Assembly (NCBI GenBank): GCA_012295225.1
Contig: WMKK01000010.1
Coordinates: forward strand, 372,001-436,000
Direction: 5' to 3'
Source: Ostreococcus mediterraneus
Taxonomy: Eukaryota; Chlorophyta; Mamiellophyceae; Mamiellales; Bathycoccaceae
Length of the DNA: 64,000 bases
Made by a program: the position numbers and the translations under genes. The notes below the pieces were generated by a model. That model had not been told where the DNA came from. It made no database searches and worked only from the letters and a program-made list of their open reading frames with translations. Below are positions 37,922 to 47,652 of this stretch, one piece after another (the stretch's first letter is position 1; each line of letters starts with the position of its first letter).

Positions 37922-39577
37922 TTACGCGACGACGAGCGTCGCCCCAATCCCTTCGTCTTCGTCTTGATCGCTCTCTACAAACTTGCTGTTCGTAGCGGCG
38001 AGAAGGGACACGACTGAAAGCGCACTGAGCACTGCAAGCGTGCAGAATAGCGCGCCCCAGCCGTATTTTTCGGCAATATACGCCGTGAGCGTGCCTTGCA
38101 GGACGGCGCCGATGGACCCCATGCCGTTGACGATGCCCGCCGCCGTCCCGAGAACTTCTTCACCGTAACCCGCTTGTTCACAGCAGTCAGCGATTGCCGT
38201 TGAGCCTAATAATGCGTCAGGGCCGGCGACCAAAAACCCGATGAGTGCCATGCACAAAGCATTCGCCCATATGCCCATGCCGCACGCGGTTTGGTAACCG
38301 CCGATGGCAAACGTGAGAATCGCGCAAAAGATGGCTCCGAGCATCGGACGTCGTCCTTGGAAAAATTTATCCCCGATGACGCCGCAAGACAGCCCACCGA
38401 GAACACCCCCTAAGTCGTACACGCACGACAAGTAGCCAGCGATGGCTACGGACATACCAAACTCCTTGGCCAAGTAATACGGCAACCAAAAGAGCAAACA
38501 ATATCTGACAATCTTGACAAAGAAGTAGGACACCATGAGCATTTTTAATCGAGGAATACGTAAAACCTCGGTGAATGCGATGCCCGCCGACGCCGGCTCA
38601 ACGTCAGGTGACCCCTTTTTCGTGTTCTTCAACGCCTCTTCACCGTATGTGGTGTTTTGCAACCACGGAGGATCGAGATTCATATTCGCTAACAAGACGG
38701 ACGTCACGAGCATAAACGCCGCCGGAATGGCGATGGACAAACGCCATCCCACCTTGGCTAATAACCAAGCCGCCAAAACCGTCGCCCCAGTGGCACCAAC
38801 CTGCTGACTCGTCGCCCAAATCCCCATCGCTGTTCCACGCTCTTTCGACGTGAACCACGGATTGAGCAGTTTCACGTGCAACGGGTACGACGCGCTTTGC
38901 GCCAACCCGTTGATCGCCCACAGCGCCATCAACGCATACGGTAAAGCAATATACCCAAACGCAACGCAACACAAGAACGAAACCACTCCACCTACAATAA
39001 TCACCTTCTTCGCACCAACCTTATCACCAATCGCAGGGATCACAAACTGCCCAAGCGCGTACGTCAACAAAAACGCGCTATCGATGAGCCCGACGGTACC
39101 CGTGCTAAACCCGAGCGCGTCTTGCATGGGTTTCTTCACCACCGACATTGGTTTCCGCACAAAATACGCACTACAATACGAAACGAACATCCCCATCAAC
39201 GTCACGCGCTGTAAACGCTCGACTTCATCGCGTGGAAACTCTTCTTCGACGACTCGAACCGCGCACTCATCCTCCTCGCACGCCTCCTCCGCCGCCCTCG
39301 GGACATCGTTCTCGGCATCCTGCATCGCCACCGGCGCCGCCGAACGCGCCACATCGCGTCGGGGCGTCATCGCCACACCACCGCGCGCGTGTCCCGCGCC
39401 CGCGATCGTCGCCCCGTGGACCGCGCGCGCGCCGACGCGCGTGCGCCCGCGCGCCGCGCAGCTGCGAGACACCTCGAACGGTCTGCGCACCACCGCGACG
39501 TGGCTCCGCGACGCCGTCGACGCCGCACCGCGCGTCGCGGCGCCGCGCATCGTCGTCGGCACCATCGTCGTCGTCAT
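37922..39577 (-). CDS. Plastid organophosphate:Pi antiporter (GlpT/SLC37 family MFS)
   Basis: Twelve-helix major facilitator transporter of 551 residues from the ATG at 39577 (MTTTMVPTTMRGAATRGAAS); the frame upstream reaches only a TTG. The first 120 residues are Arg/Ala/Thr-rich and look like a chloroplast transit peptide, then an acidic stretch (EEACEEDECAVRVVEEEF). Family motifs: SYCSAYFVRKPMSVVKKPMQ (start of helix 1, as in GlpT), GDKVGAKKVIIVGGVVSF, NGLAQSASYP and KERGTAMGIWATSQQVGA, CGVIGDKFFQGRRP and GPDALLGSTAIADC. Bacterial relatives exchange glycerol-3-phosphate or hexose phosphate for phosphate. Plastid envelope location is inferred. Confidence 0.88.
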   Translation of the reverse strand: MTTTMVPTTMRGAATRGAASTASRSHVAVVRRPFEVSRSCAARGRTRVGARAVHGATIAGAGHARGGVAMTPRRDVARSAAPVAMQDAENDVPRAAEEACEEDECAVRVVEEEFPRDEVERLQRVTLMGMFVSYCSAYFVRKPMSVVKKPMQDALGFSTGTVGLIDSAFLLTYALGQFVIPAIGDKVGAKKVIIVGGVVSFLCCVAFGYIALPYALMALWAINGLAQSASYPLHVKLLNPWFTSKERGTAMGIWATSQQVGATGATVLAAWLLAKVGWRLSIAIPAAFMLVTSVLLANMNLDPPWLQNTTYGEEALKNTKKGSPDVEPASAGIAFTEVLRIPRLKMLMVSYFFVKIVRYCLLFWLPYYLAKEFGMSVAIAGYLSCVYDLGGVLGGLSCGVIGDKFFQGRRPMLGAIFCAILTFAIGGYQTACGMGIWANALCMALIGFLVAGPDALLGSTAIADCCEQAGYGEEVLGTAAGIVNGMGSIGAVLQGTLTAYIAEKYGWGALFCTLAVLSALSVVSLLAATNSKFVESDQDEDEGIGATLVVA

Positions 39578-39806
39578 CGTCGTCGTCGTCGTCGTGAAGT
39601 GCGCGCCGATGGGGGCGCGGCGACGACGAGTGCGGCGGCGGCGTGTACGCGTTTTTCGAACACGAACACAAAAAGGTGTTTGCCCAGACCCTACCGGTTT
39701 TCGCGTACGCGATGCGTGAAATAGACGGATGACGAGGTTTGATGTGCGTGTGTGTGTGTGTGAGTGGTATGACAACGATGGAGACGTAAGGCGCGGTCGG
39801 TGTGGG

Positions 39807-42116
39807 TTATTGGCGCGGCCGGGGTTTCGGAATGGCGACGCCGCTGCGGGCGCGTTGAAGCGGCGGCGGCGCGGGCGGGTCGGCGGGTCCGGGGACGAGA
39901 CGCCGGCGCGGGGGAGGAGCCATGGTGGCGGCGGTGGTGGTGGTGGTGGTGGGCGGTGGGTGATGCGGCATGGGTGTCGCCCCGGCGCCGTTCGGTGTCA
40001 TGGCGCTGGTTGGTGGGAAGTCTGTGGGGAATCTTCCGGCGGCGGGCGTTTGGGCCGAGCCGAATTCGCTCATGATGGACATATTTGTGGCAAAATGTTG
40101 AGTGATTTCGTCCACGACAGCGCCGTTGGGTGGCGGCGCGGGAGATGTACCGAATAAACCGCCACCACCAGAGGCGATTGAGGAAAATATACCACCACCC
40201 AAGCCGCCATTGAAGGATAGCGTAGGCAAAGGCGCCGGGTGCGGAGGCGGCTGCGCGGGCGGCGCGCCAAAGCCCGGGGGCACAACCATGTTCGCACGCG
40301 GTGGCGCGGCGTGTAAGTGCTGTGGAGGTTGTGGGGCACCGCCCTGAAACAGCGACGTCACATGAATCGGGGTGCGATGCTGATCTTGAAGCTGCTGTGA
40401 CTGCGCTAACCGTTGCGCTTGCTGCGCGCGCATCATGTCTTGCTGGCGTTGCAGCATTTGTTGCTCATTCAACGCTGCGCGCTGCGCCGCTTCGGCTTGC
40501 TGCTGTCTCTGCTTCGTCAACATTACGAGCAAATCCCCTGCCGAAGCCCCGGGCGGGGGCACTTGCTGCGCGAGCAACTCCATCAACGCGTTCGCGCTGC
40601 CAGGCGGCGGCGGCTGCATGCCGGGGGGCGGCGGCCTCAAGCCCGGCGGGATCACAGGTAAGGGCGGTCGCAGACGTGCCAGCACATCCGGCAGCACGGC
40701 TTTCTCGCCAAGTAGTGACAATAGCGATCGCATAAATTGCACGTTGTCCTGGGCGTGGAGCATTTTCGAAAGCTCGGCACACGCCGCCGGAAAAGCGTTC
40801 AACACGTAATCTCTAGTGCGCGACTGCACCGCTCGAGCAACGTTATCACCCGCCGCGAACGGGTCCTCGACGCCGAGTGGATACTTAAACGCCTGCCAAG
40901 AGCTATGAACAATAAATCTACCATGGTACGTCGACGCGTTCAAACCGTTTTTGAACAAGTCTTTCACCGCGCGAAGTTGCGCAAAAAACGACACGAAGAG
41001 CTCAGCTAGGGTGTCCTTGTTGTCTCGTCCGTACCCGATGTACTTTTCTGCGCGGTATTTCACCGCCGCGATATCTCTAGATGCATCAGAAACCACACGC
41101 GCTTTGCTAACTTTCCATGTATCAAACTGTTCATCCGTATTCGCCACGTGCTCGGCGAGTTCTCGCGTTTCCGACTCTACTAAATCCGGGCGAGGCAACG
41201 TGAGGAGCATCGTGGGTGGTAAGATTGGAATTTTCCGCCGCTGTAAATGATGCATGACCAGCAAACATAGGGAGTACGAGTTAAATGACCCCTCCATGGC
41301 GTTGTTCACGTCGTAGTGCTTGGCCCAGAGCTTGATGAGGAACACTAAATCTCTGTACCGTTGGTCGAGGTCGGCGACGAGGCCCAAGACGGCGCTCTTG
41401 TACACGCCATCATTTTCAATGCACACGTCACACGCCACGCCAGTTTGTGGATCCTTAAACTTAATCAACGGCACACGCGCCTTTGATATCAACTGCACGT
41501 CGCGGTAGTTCCGATACCTCAACTCACTGGCGACTTTACGAAGCAACTGCGCGCGCTTGGACTTGCCTTGCCGTTGCTGCCGTCGCGCCCGAACGCCCCC
41601 GCGCTGCGATCTCTTCGCTTGCGCCTCCTCACGCTCGTCGTACCAAGGTCCATCTTTATCTATCTGCAAAGAAATATCTATATCACTCCCAGCCGAGTGA
41701 AAAGCGCTGACGTACGACCCAAAAGGCGCCACGCGCACGCCTTCGAACCTCGTCGAAATCATCGACTTAAACTTACTCATCAACCCCTGTCGCTTCGCAT
41801 CATCCTGCGGCGACGTCTTTAACCCATCAACTATTCTATGCAACTCTTTATCCAGCTTTGCCATCGCTTCAGGCGACGGACGAGTCCCCGCGACGTCCGC
41901 GTCCGCGCTCGATTCTGGAAACGCGCCATCCGGGCGCGTCGTCACGAACGCGTCCGCCGCGCGCGTCGCCGCATCCGCGCGCTCCAACACCTCACGCGGC
42001 GATACGTACTCCCGCGGCTCTCGGTCAGCGTCGTCCTCGTCGTCGAAATGATCGTCGAAATGATCGTCATCGCTCCCGTCATCGTCGTCATCGCCGCCCG
42101 CGTTGGCTCGCATCAT
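39807..42116 (-). CDS. Terminal uridylyltransferase / non-canonical poly(A) polymerase
   Basis: Nucleotidyltransferase that adds U or A tails to RNA 3' ends (URT1/HESO1/Cid1 type). The protein has 769 residues; the start is the ATG at 42116. An acidic Asp-rich head precedes the catalytic fold: FGSYVSAFHSAGSDIDISLQ with Asp145 and Asp147 and a third Asp in GVACDVCIEND, then the PAP-associated domain (GSFNSYSLCLLVMHHLQ; LAELFVSFFAQL). An Arg/Gln-rich loop (GVRARRQQRQGKSKR) interrupts the nucleotidyltransferase domain. The last 270 residues are Pro- and Gln-rich (RPPPPGMQPPPPG; QQQAEAAQRAALNEQQ) and disordered, like the interaction region of plant URT1. U versus A preference cannot be read here. 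Confidence 0.87.
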   Translation of the reverse strand: MMRANAGGDDDDDGSDDDHFDDHFDDEDDADREPREYVSPREVLERADAATRAADAFVTTRPDGAFPESSADADVAGTRPSPEAMAKLDKELHRIVDGLKTSPQDDAKRQGLMSKFKSMISTRFEGVRVAPFGSYVSAFHSAGSDIDISLQIDKDGPWYDEREEAQAKRSQRGGVRARRQQRQGKSKRAQLLRKVASELRYRNYRDVQLISKARVPLIKFKDPQTGVACDVCIENDGVYKSAVLGLVADLDQRYRDLVFLIKLWAKHYDVNNAMEGSFNSYSLCLLVMHHLQRRKIPILPPTMLLTLPRPDLVESETRELAEHVANTDEQFDTWKVSKARVVSDASRDIAAVKYRAEKYIGYGRDNKDTLAELFVSFFAQLRAVKDLFKNGLNASTYHGRFIVHSSWQAFKYPLGVEDPFAAGDNVARAVQSRTRDYVLNAFPAACAELSKMLHAQDNVQFMRSLLSLLGEKAVLPDVLARLRPPLPVIPPGLRPPPPGMQPPPPGSANALMELLAQQVPPPGASAGDLLVMLTKQRQQQAEAAQRAALNEQQMLQRQQDMMRAQQAQRLAQSQQLQDQHRTPIHVTSLFQGGAPQPPQHLHAAPPRANMVVPPGFGAPPAQPPPHPAPLPTLSFNGGLGGGIFSSIASGGGGLFGTSPAPPPNGAVVDEITQHFATNMSIMSEFGSAQTPAAGRFPTDFPPTSAMTPNGAGATPMPHHPPPTTTTTTAATMAPPPRRRLVPGPADPPAPPPLQRARSGVAIPKPRPRQ

Positions 42117-42677
42117 CGTCGTCAAATGCCGCCTGTATGCTGATGTCTATGCGCTTCTCGCGAGAAATATATCGCGAGACGACGAGCAAATGTATCCCTC
42201 GCGGCGAACCGCACCGCTCGTTCGCGTCGCACGCGTTCGTCGCGTCGCACTGGCGTCGCGCGAGCGCCGACCGATGCGACGGAGCAACGAATATATCACC
42301 CATACCCTGCGTACATACATACACTACAAAGTACACCCAATACGTGACAAGCGTCCGAGTTTTCGATATTCCAACACCTCGTGCGTCCGAACCCTCCGTA
42401 TTCCACATCAGAACACAGATTCTAGCCAAAACACACTTACAAATGGTGTCGGATGTCCGAGTTTTCCGACCACGATAAATCACACGATCTTTGATAATAC
42501 ATCAATGTTTCGATCACTCGTGTACGTGTCACGCGGGCGCTAAAAACGATGACGTCATCACCTCGCGAGTCCCCAGGGCGCGCCCTCGCGCGAGGGCACG
42601 CGTCACTCTGCGCCCGCGCGTCGACGGCACACCCGCCCGCGCCAACGTACACTTCACACAAGACACACACCACGAGC
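42117..42677. promoter_or_regulatory. TUTase/FtsH divergent spacer with a repeated 12-mer
   Basis: No gene is seen in these 561 bases, the longest gene-free stretch. The right part is AT-richer. GTCCGAGTTTTC occurs twice in the same orientation, at 42353-42364 and 42455-42466, upstream of FtsH; a GATAA-type I-box-like CGATAAATC follows near 42473. A short palindromic patch (TCTCGCGAGA) lies near 42157-42166. Motifs are seen, regulation is inferred. Confidence 0.35.
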
Positions 42678-45135
42678 ATGTCCGCCGCATCCATGGCGCA
42701 CACGGCGTCGTGCGCGTCCCGCACGGCGCCGGTCGTCGGGAAATCCACCAAGGCCAAGACGACCAAAGCCGTGCGCGCGGTGCGCGCATCGGCGACGAAT
42801 GAGGTACGCGCGAGCGCGAACGCGAGCGTCGTGACGCGACGTGAGAGAGTCGAACGCGTGGGGTGATTTTCGTGTCGTTCGTGTGCGTCGCGCGCGATGG
42901 TGATGGCGCGTGGGGTGTCGCGCGGAAGACGGGCGAAAGGATGACGTGGGATCTCACGGGTGACGTCGTCGCGCGGGTGTGGATAGTGGACGCGCTCGAC
43001 GCGCTGGTTCGGGCGCGTTCGCGCGCCGATGGAGGCAGCGCGCGCGTGAACGCGCGTGTGATGTTTTGTTTTCGCGCATGACGTATGGACTGACGTTTCG
43101 CCGCTCGCGTGTGAACACACAGGATTCCTCGAAGACGACGTTCGCGACGCTCGCGGCGTTCGCGGCGCTCTCCAACGCGGCGGTCGTCGACGCGGCTAAG
43201 GCTGATTTCGACTTCCAATCCGCCCCGGCTGTGGAGGCGGTGCAACAAGCGCAAGCGCAAGACATGAGTGCGTTCGCGGATGCGTCCATGACTGCGCCGG
43301 CGGTTGCGGCGGACCCGAACGCGTTGCCCGAAGGTAACAACTGGCGCTACTCGGAATTCATCAAAGCCGTGATGGGGGGCAAGGTGGAGCGCGTGCGTTT
43401 CAGCAAGGATGGTTCCGCGTTACAGTTGACCGCGGTCGATGGTCGCCGGGCGACGGTTATTTTGCCCAATGATCCGGAGTTGGTTGATATCTTGGCGAAG
43501 AATGGCGTCGACATTTCCGTGAGCGAAGGCGAGCAGCAAGGCAACGTGGCGAGCTTGATTGGCAACTTGTTGTTCCCGCTCGTGGCGTTTGGTGGTTTGT
43601 TCTTTTTGTTCCGCCGCGCGCAAGGTGGCGAAGGCGGCATGGGCGGCATGGGCGGTGGCATGGGCGGTCCGATGGATTTCGGCAAGTCCAAGTCCAAGTT
43701 TCAAGAAGTTCCGGAGACTGGCGTGACGTTTGCCGACGTCGCGGGTGTCGAAGGCGCCAAGCTTGAATTGCAAGAAGTTGTCGACTTTTTGAAGAACCCG
43801 GACAAGTACACCGCGCTCGGTGCCAAGATCCCCAAGGGCTGCCTTTTGGTTGGCCCGCCGGGTACTGGTAAGACGTTGATCGCCAAGGCTGTCGCCGGTG
43901 AAGCTGGCGTGCCCTTCTTTTCTTGCGCCGCGTCTGAGTTCGTCGAACTCTTCGTCGGCGTCGGCGCGTCTCGCGTTCGCGACCTGTTCGAAAAGGCCAA
44001 GGCGAAGGCGCCTTGCATCATCTTCATCGATGAAATCGATGCTGTCGGTCGCCAACGTGGTTCCGGTATGGGTGGTGGTAACGATGAACGCGAACAAACC
44101 ATCAACCAGCTCCTCACCGAAATGGATGGTTTCGAAGGCAACACCGGCGTCATCGTGCTCGCCGCCACGAACAGACCGGACGTTCTCGATTCCGCGCTTC
44201 TCCGCCCGGGTCGTTTCGACCGCCAAGTCACCGTCGATCGCCCTGATGTCGCCGGCCGCATCCGCATCCTCAAGGTGCACTCTCGCGGTAAGACGCTCGC
44301 TAAGGATGTCGACTTTGACAAGATTGCTCGCCGTACTCCGGGTTTCACCGGTGCGGATTTGGAAAACCTCATGAACGAAGCTGCCATTCTCGCCGCTCGT
44401 CGTGAACTCACCGAAGTGTCCAAGGAAGAAATTGCCGATGCGCTCGAACGCATCATCGCCGGCGCCGCCAAGGAGGGCGCCGTGATGAGCGAAAAGAAGA
44501 AGAAGCTCGTCGCCTACCACGAAGCTGGTCACGCCCTCGTCGGCGCTCTCATGCCGGATTACGACGCTGTGACGAAGATTTCCATCGTGCCGCGCGGTAA
44601 CGCTGGTGGTTTGACCTTCTTCGCGCCGTCTGAAGAACGCCTCGAATCTGGTTTGTACTCTCGCACCTACCTCGAGAACCAAATGGCTGTCGCCATGGGT
44701 GGTCGCGTCGCCGAAGAACTCATCTTTGGCGCCGAAGACGTCACCACTGGCGCGTCTGGCGATTTCCAACAAGTGTCTCGTACCGCTCGCATGATGGTTG
44801 AGCAAATGGGTTTCTCCAAGAAGATTGGTCAAATCGCCCTCAAGTCTGGCGGCGGTGGCTCTTTCTTGGGTAACGACATGGGCCGTGGCGCCGACTATTC
44901 CGCCGCCACCGCCGACATTGTCGACGAGGAGGTTAAGGATTTGGTGACGCGCGCGTACCGTCGCGCTAAGGATTTGGTTCAATCGAACATGGACGTGCTT
45001 CACGCCGTGGCCGAAGTGTTGTTGGAGAAGGAGAACATTGATGGGGATGAGTTTGAGCGTATTATGCTCGCGGCGAGAAGTGAGTTGTACTTGAAGGGGG
45101 ATTCCACCGCAACCGTCCCGTACATGACCAACTAA
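42678..45135 (+). CDS. FTSH: Chloroplast FtsH protease (FtsH2/8, VAR2 type)
   Basis: Thylakoid AAA zinc protease that degrades damaged photosystem II D1. Exon 1 is 42678-42803 ([20 protein letters not shown], transit peptide), exon 2 43123-45135, with a 319-base intron (GTACGC, GACTGAC, CAG); phase 0, joining ATNE to [13 protein letters not shown]. The product has 712 residues. A hydrophobic second targeting segment ([14 protein letters not shown]), lumenal domain, one clear membrane helix ([18 protein letters not shown]) and a Gly/Met loop precede the AAA domain: Walker A GPPGTGKT 286-293, Walker [33 protein letters not shown], and the zinc motif HEAGH at 508-512. Codon use is strongly biased, as in SAHH. 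Confidence 0.96.
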
Positions 45136-45343
45136 ACCACACAAATTGCGAAACGTTTTTAGTCACACGGCGTGCGCCGGAAACATTTACGACACCACCG
45201 ACATCGATGGTAATGTATCTATAGATTTACAAATTCAATGTAGTCGAAGCAAATCTTCTTCCCTTTACATTTATGTACTCAACCGCTTTGACGCCCGGCG
45301 CTCGCGCGCGAGGCGCTCGCCGACGTCCCCGAGCGCCTCACCA

Positions 45344-45682
45344 CTACTTCCGCCCAACGCGATTCCCACGACCCTTAAAGCTCCCGCGACCCGCCCGCGA
45401 CGCACCGCCACCTCGCCCTCGCGTGCAATCCCGCCACGTTCGACGCACCCACGCCTGAACTCTCGCCAACACGTTCACTTTATACACCCGAGCAAAGTGC
45501 TCGTTCGCCCCCTTGAGCACCAGCGCCACGATGGCGCCGCGAATGATGACATCCGGATCCACCTTGGCGCGCGGCGAATCGCGACCGGTGGCGATGTCGT
45601 ATTTGCGCGCCAGCGCCCCGTGGCTCGATCGACGCGTCATTCGCGCGCGCGAAAGTGTCGTCACAAAAAAAGTGCACGCCAT
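45344..45682 (-). CDS. Small basic protein, unknown
   Basis: A frame of 112 residues from the ATG at 45682 (MACTFFVTTLSRARMTRRSS; a second ATG at codon 15). The N-terminus is basic and could be a mitochondrial presequence. The middle (KVDPDVIIRGAIVALVLKGA and EHFARVYKVNVLARVQAWVR) is predicted helical, and the tail is Arg/Gly-rich (RGRGGGASRAGRGSFKGRG), typical of RNA-binding or nucleolar proteins. No family is recognised. Only 32 bases separate its start from the RMI2 start on the other strand. It could be a chance frame in GC-rich DNA; the non-random composition argues for a gene. Confidence 0.5.
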   Translation of the reverse strand: MACTFFVTTLSRARMTRRSSHGALARKYDIATGRDSPRAKVDPDVIIRGAIVALVLKGANEHFARVYKVNVLARVQAWVRRTWRDCTRGRGGGASRAGRGSFKGRGNRVGRK

Positions 45683-45714
45683 GCACGTCGTCAGTGTGCG
45701 GCGCGCCGACGGCG

Positions 45715-46113
45715 ATGGCGACGGTCAAACTCACGTGCGCGATGGTGCACGCCACGACCGTCCTCCCTCATGGGTTCGCGCGCGCCGACGTCGCGCGCGG
45801 ACCGGTGTTCACGCACGTCTGGTGTCAAGGATGGGTGCGCGAGGATGACGGTGCGACGTGCGCGGTGCGCGACGGGTCGGGCGACGTGCGCGTCGAGCGG
45901 CGCGCGCGAGCGTCGAGCGCGTTGCGCGAGGGTGCGTACGTCGTCGTGCGAGGGGCGTTGACGAGCGATGGCGACGGGAGGCGCGTGGTGAGAGAGGCGG
46001 ATGTAGTGCCGGTGGAGGATGCGAGCGTGGCGCGCGCGAGAGCCGACGCGTGGATGGTTGAGGTTCAAGAGGTGTGGGAGGACGTGTTCGCCGTCGGTCT
46101 CGGGTGCGACTGA
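45715..46113 (+). CDS. RMI2: RMI2-like OB-fold protein (BLM/TOP3 complex)
   Basis: RMI2 is the small OB-fold subunit of the RecQ helicase-TOP3-RMI complex that dissolves double Holliday junctions. The product has 132 residues from the ATG at 45715. The OB-fold matches RMI2: VFTHVWCQGWVREDDGATCA, VRDGSGDVRVERR, GAYVVVRGAL, VREADVVPVED and ARADAWMVEVQEVW, parallel to the WMQG, GKYVMVMG and WELEVEDL blocks of human RMI2. The GACTGAC word overlaps the stop codon (46108-46114), so the last 15 residues might instead be intron with a slightly different end; this does not affect the domain. Confidence 0.78.
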   Translation: MATVKLTCAMVHATTVLPHGFARADVARGPVFTHVWCQGWVREDDGATCAVRDGSGDVRVERRARASSALREGAYVVVRGALTSDGDGRRVVREADVVPVEDASVARARADAWMVEVQEVWEDVFAVGLGCD

Positions 46114-46486
46114 CGGTGAGCGAGGGAGGAAGATAGACGTAGAAAGAGTAGCGCTAGGTGTTTTAATCAAAAGGTGAGAACGACAACGTAGAGTTTGGGG
46201 TGCTCGAGCCGAGCCGAGCCTTTATTTAATGTTTCTGAGCTTCTCGATCAACAAAAGATCCCATGGCTTTCGTAATGGAAGTATTGAGTACAGTGGAGAA
46301 TGTACCACCATATAAGATATGCGATTGATTGGCACAAAGAGTGGCGCAGACAAGACACGCCACCGTCGTCGGCTCGACGTCACTCGATGCAGAACTTACG
46401 AATGATATAAAACACAGTACAGTATGGATGGCATATACAAGTCATAGTAGAACAGAATGAATGAGACAAAAGAGAATGTATCGTCT
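46114..46486. other. Convergent 3' spacer of 373 bases, no gene seen
   Basis: AT-richer than its surroundings, between the RMI2 and MARCH stops. It holds GAGCCGAGCCGAGCC near 46204 and several ATG-poor AT patches. No tRNA, snRNA or long frame is recognised. It is unusually long for a convergent gap here, where most are 40-140 bases. Confidence 0.35.
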
Positions 46487-47539
46487 TCAGCGCGGCAAAA
46501 TTAAGCCCGAGCCGACGCTGAATTCAAGGCGTCGGCCGTTTTCGCCGCGCGGTCCATCAAACCGAAGCGGCTCGCCAAACGAATATTGTGGATAACGATC
46601 AGACATCGCGACGATGCGGTGCACTGGAGATGTACGCACGACGAGCCACCGCGAAAAGCGCACGAGGCTGACAAATACGTTTCGCGAGCAGCGAAAGGCG
46701 AGGTCCTCCGCAGGCGTCGATGGCCGATTTTGGTGCACGGCGGCGGCGATGGCGTCCACGCCCGCCACGCTCGAAATCGCTCCGATATAAGACAATATAA
46801 ATGCGCTGTACGCCCACTCGCACGCGTTGCTCACGCGCGCCCAAAATCGCAGAATCTTGTTCCCTTTGCGAATTTCTCTACGCGCCCAAATCCGAAGCTC
46901 CGCGAAAGACACCAACGGCAGCAACTGCTTCGGACGCTCCAACGCCACCGTGCGCTCCGTCGGCACGATCGTGTCAAGCACTATTTGCAAAAACACACGA
47001 AAATACTGCTCCAATCGATCGGAGGCGAGAGGATTAAACCAACATCGTACGCGACTCGCGAGCGGCGCCTTGGGCAACGTAAACTCGGCTCCGCACACGC
47101 GACAATAGCTTTCGCTCACCCCGTGCGTGCCGAGCGACACCACTTGCCACCTTCGCAAGCACGACTCATGCACGTACGCCGCCGTGCCGGCACACATGCA
47201 CGGCGATATCAACGCGCCGTGTGTCTCAAAGCAAAAGCGACACTGCGGACGCGCCGCATCGTCGACGTCGCCGCTCGAGCCAGCGTCGTCGTTCAACGCA
47301 TCTTTAGCGTCGCGCCGCGCCACCGCGACGGCCGACGCCGACGCTGACGCCGACGCATCTTCTGCGTCGCCCCGCCGCGCGTCACCCCCTTCCTCCGCGC
47401 GTCGGCGATCGTCGAGCACGAGCGGGCGCGCGAGCGCGAGCACGCGTTCCAGCGCCTCTCGCTCTTCTCTCTCGCGTCGTCGTCGCGAGGCGTCTTGTGC
47501 GATGAACCCGACCGCGATGGCGGCGATCGGCACGATCAT
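46487..47539 (-). CDS. MARCH-type RING-CH E3 ubiquitin ligase, membrane
   Basis: The protein has 350 residues from the ATG at 47539 (MIVPIAAIAVGFIAQDASRR); the longer frame has only a TTG start and low-complexity Ser/Thr/Arg. A RING-CH domain follows a disordered region at about residues 100-150: CRFCFETHG, SPCMCAGTAAYVHESCLRRW and ESYCRVCGAEF give the C4HC3 pattern. Downstream are helical, partly hydrophobic segments (VFLQIVLDTIVPTE; WAYSAFILSYIGAISSVAGV) that may anchor it in a membrane. Substrates are unknown. It is divergent to the small secretory protein gene, with 113 bases between starts. Confidence 0.85.
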   Translation of the reverse strand: MIVPIAAIAVGFIAQDASRRRREREEREALERVLALARPLVLDDRRRAEEGGDARRGDAEDASASASASAVAVARRDAKDALNDDAGSSGDVDDAARPQCRFCFETHGALISPCMCAGTAAYVHESCLRRWQVVSLGTHGVSESYCRVCGAEFTLPKAPLASRVRCWFNPLASDRLEQYFRVFLQIVLDTIVPTERTVALERPKQLLPLVSFAELRIWARREIRKGNKILRFWARVSNACEWAYSAFILSYIGAISSVAGVDAIAAAVHQNRPSTPAEDLAFRCSRNVFVSLVRFSRWLVVRTSPVHRIVAMSDRYPQYSFGEPLRFDGPRGENGRRLEFSVGSGLILPR

Positions 47540-47652
47540 CGCGTCGTCTGCGGCGTCGTCGGCGACGTCAACGACGGCGACGACGCGACGGTGCAAAGCG
47601 CGAGTCGTCGACTGCGGTTGGGCTCGAGTGGGTGCCTCAGTGTGTGCCGCCG

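Noticed and set aside
43420-45144. Long minus-strand open frame opposite FTSH
   Set aside because: Same reason as at SAHH; highly biased codons leave the opposite frame open.
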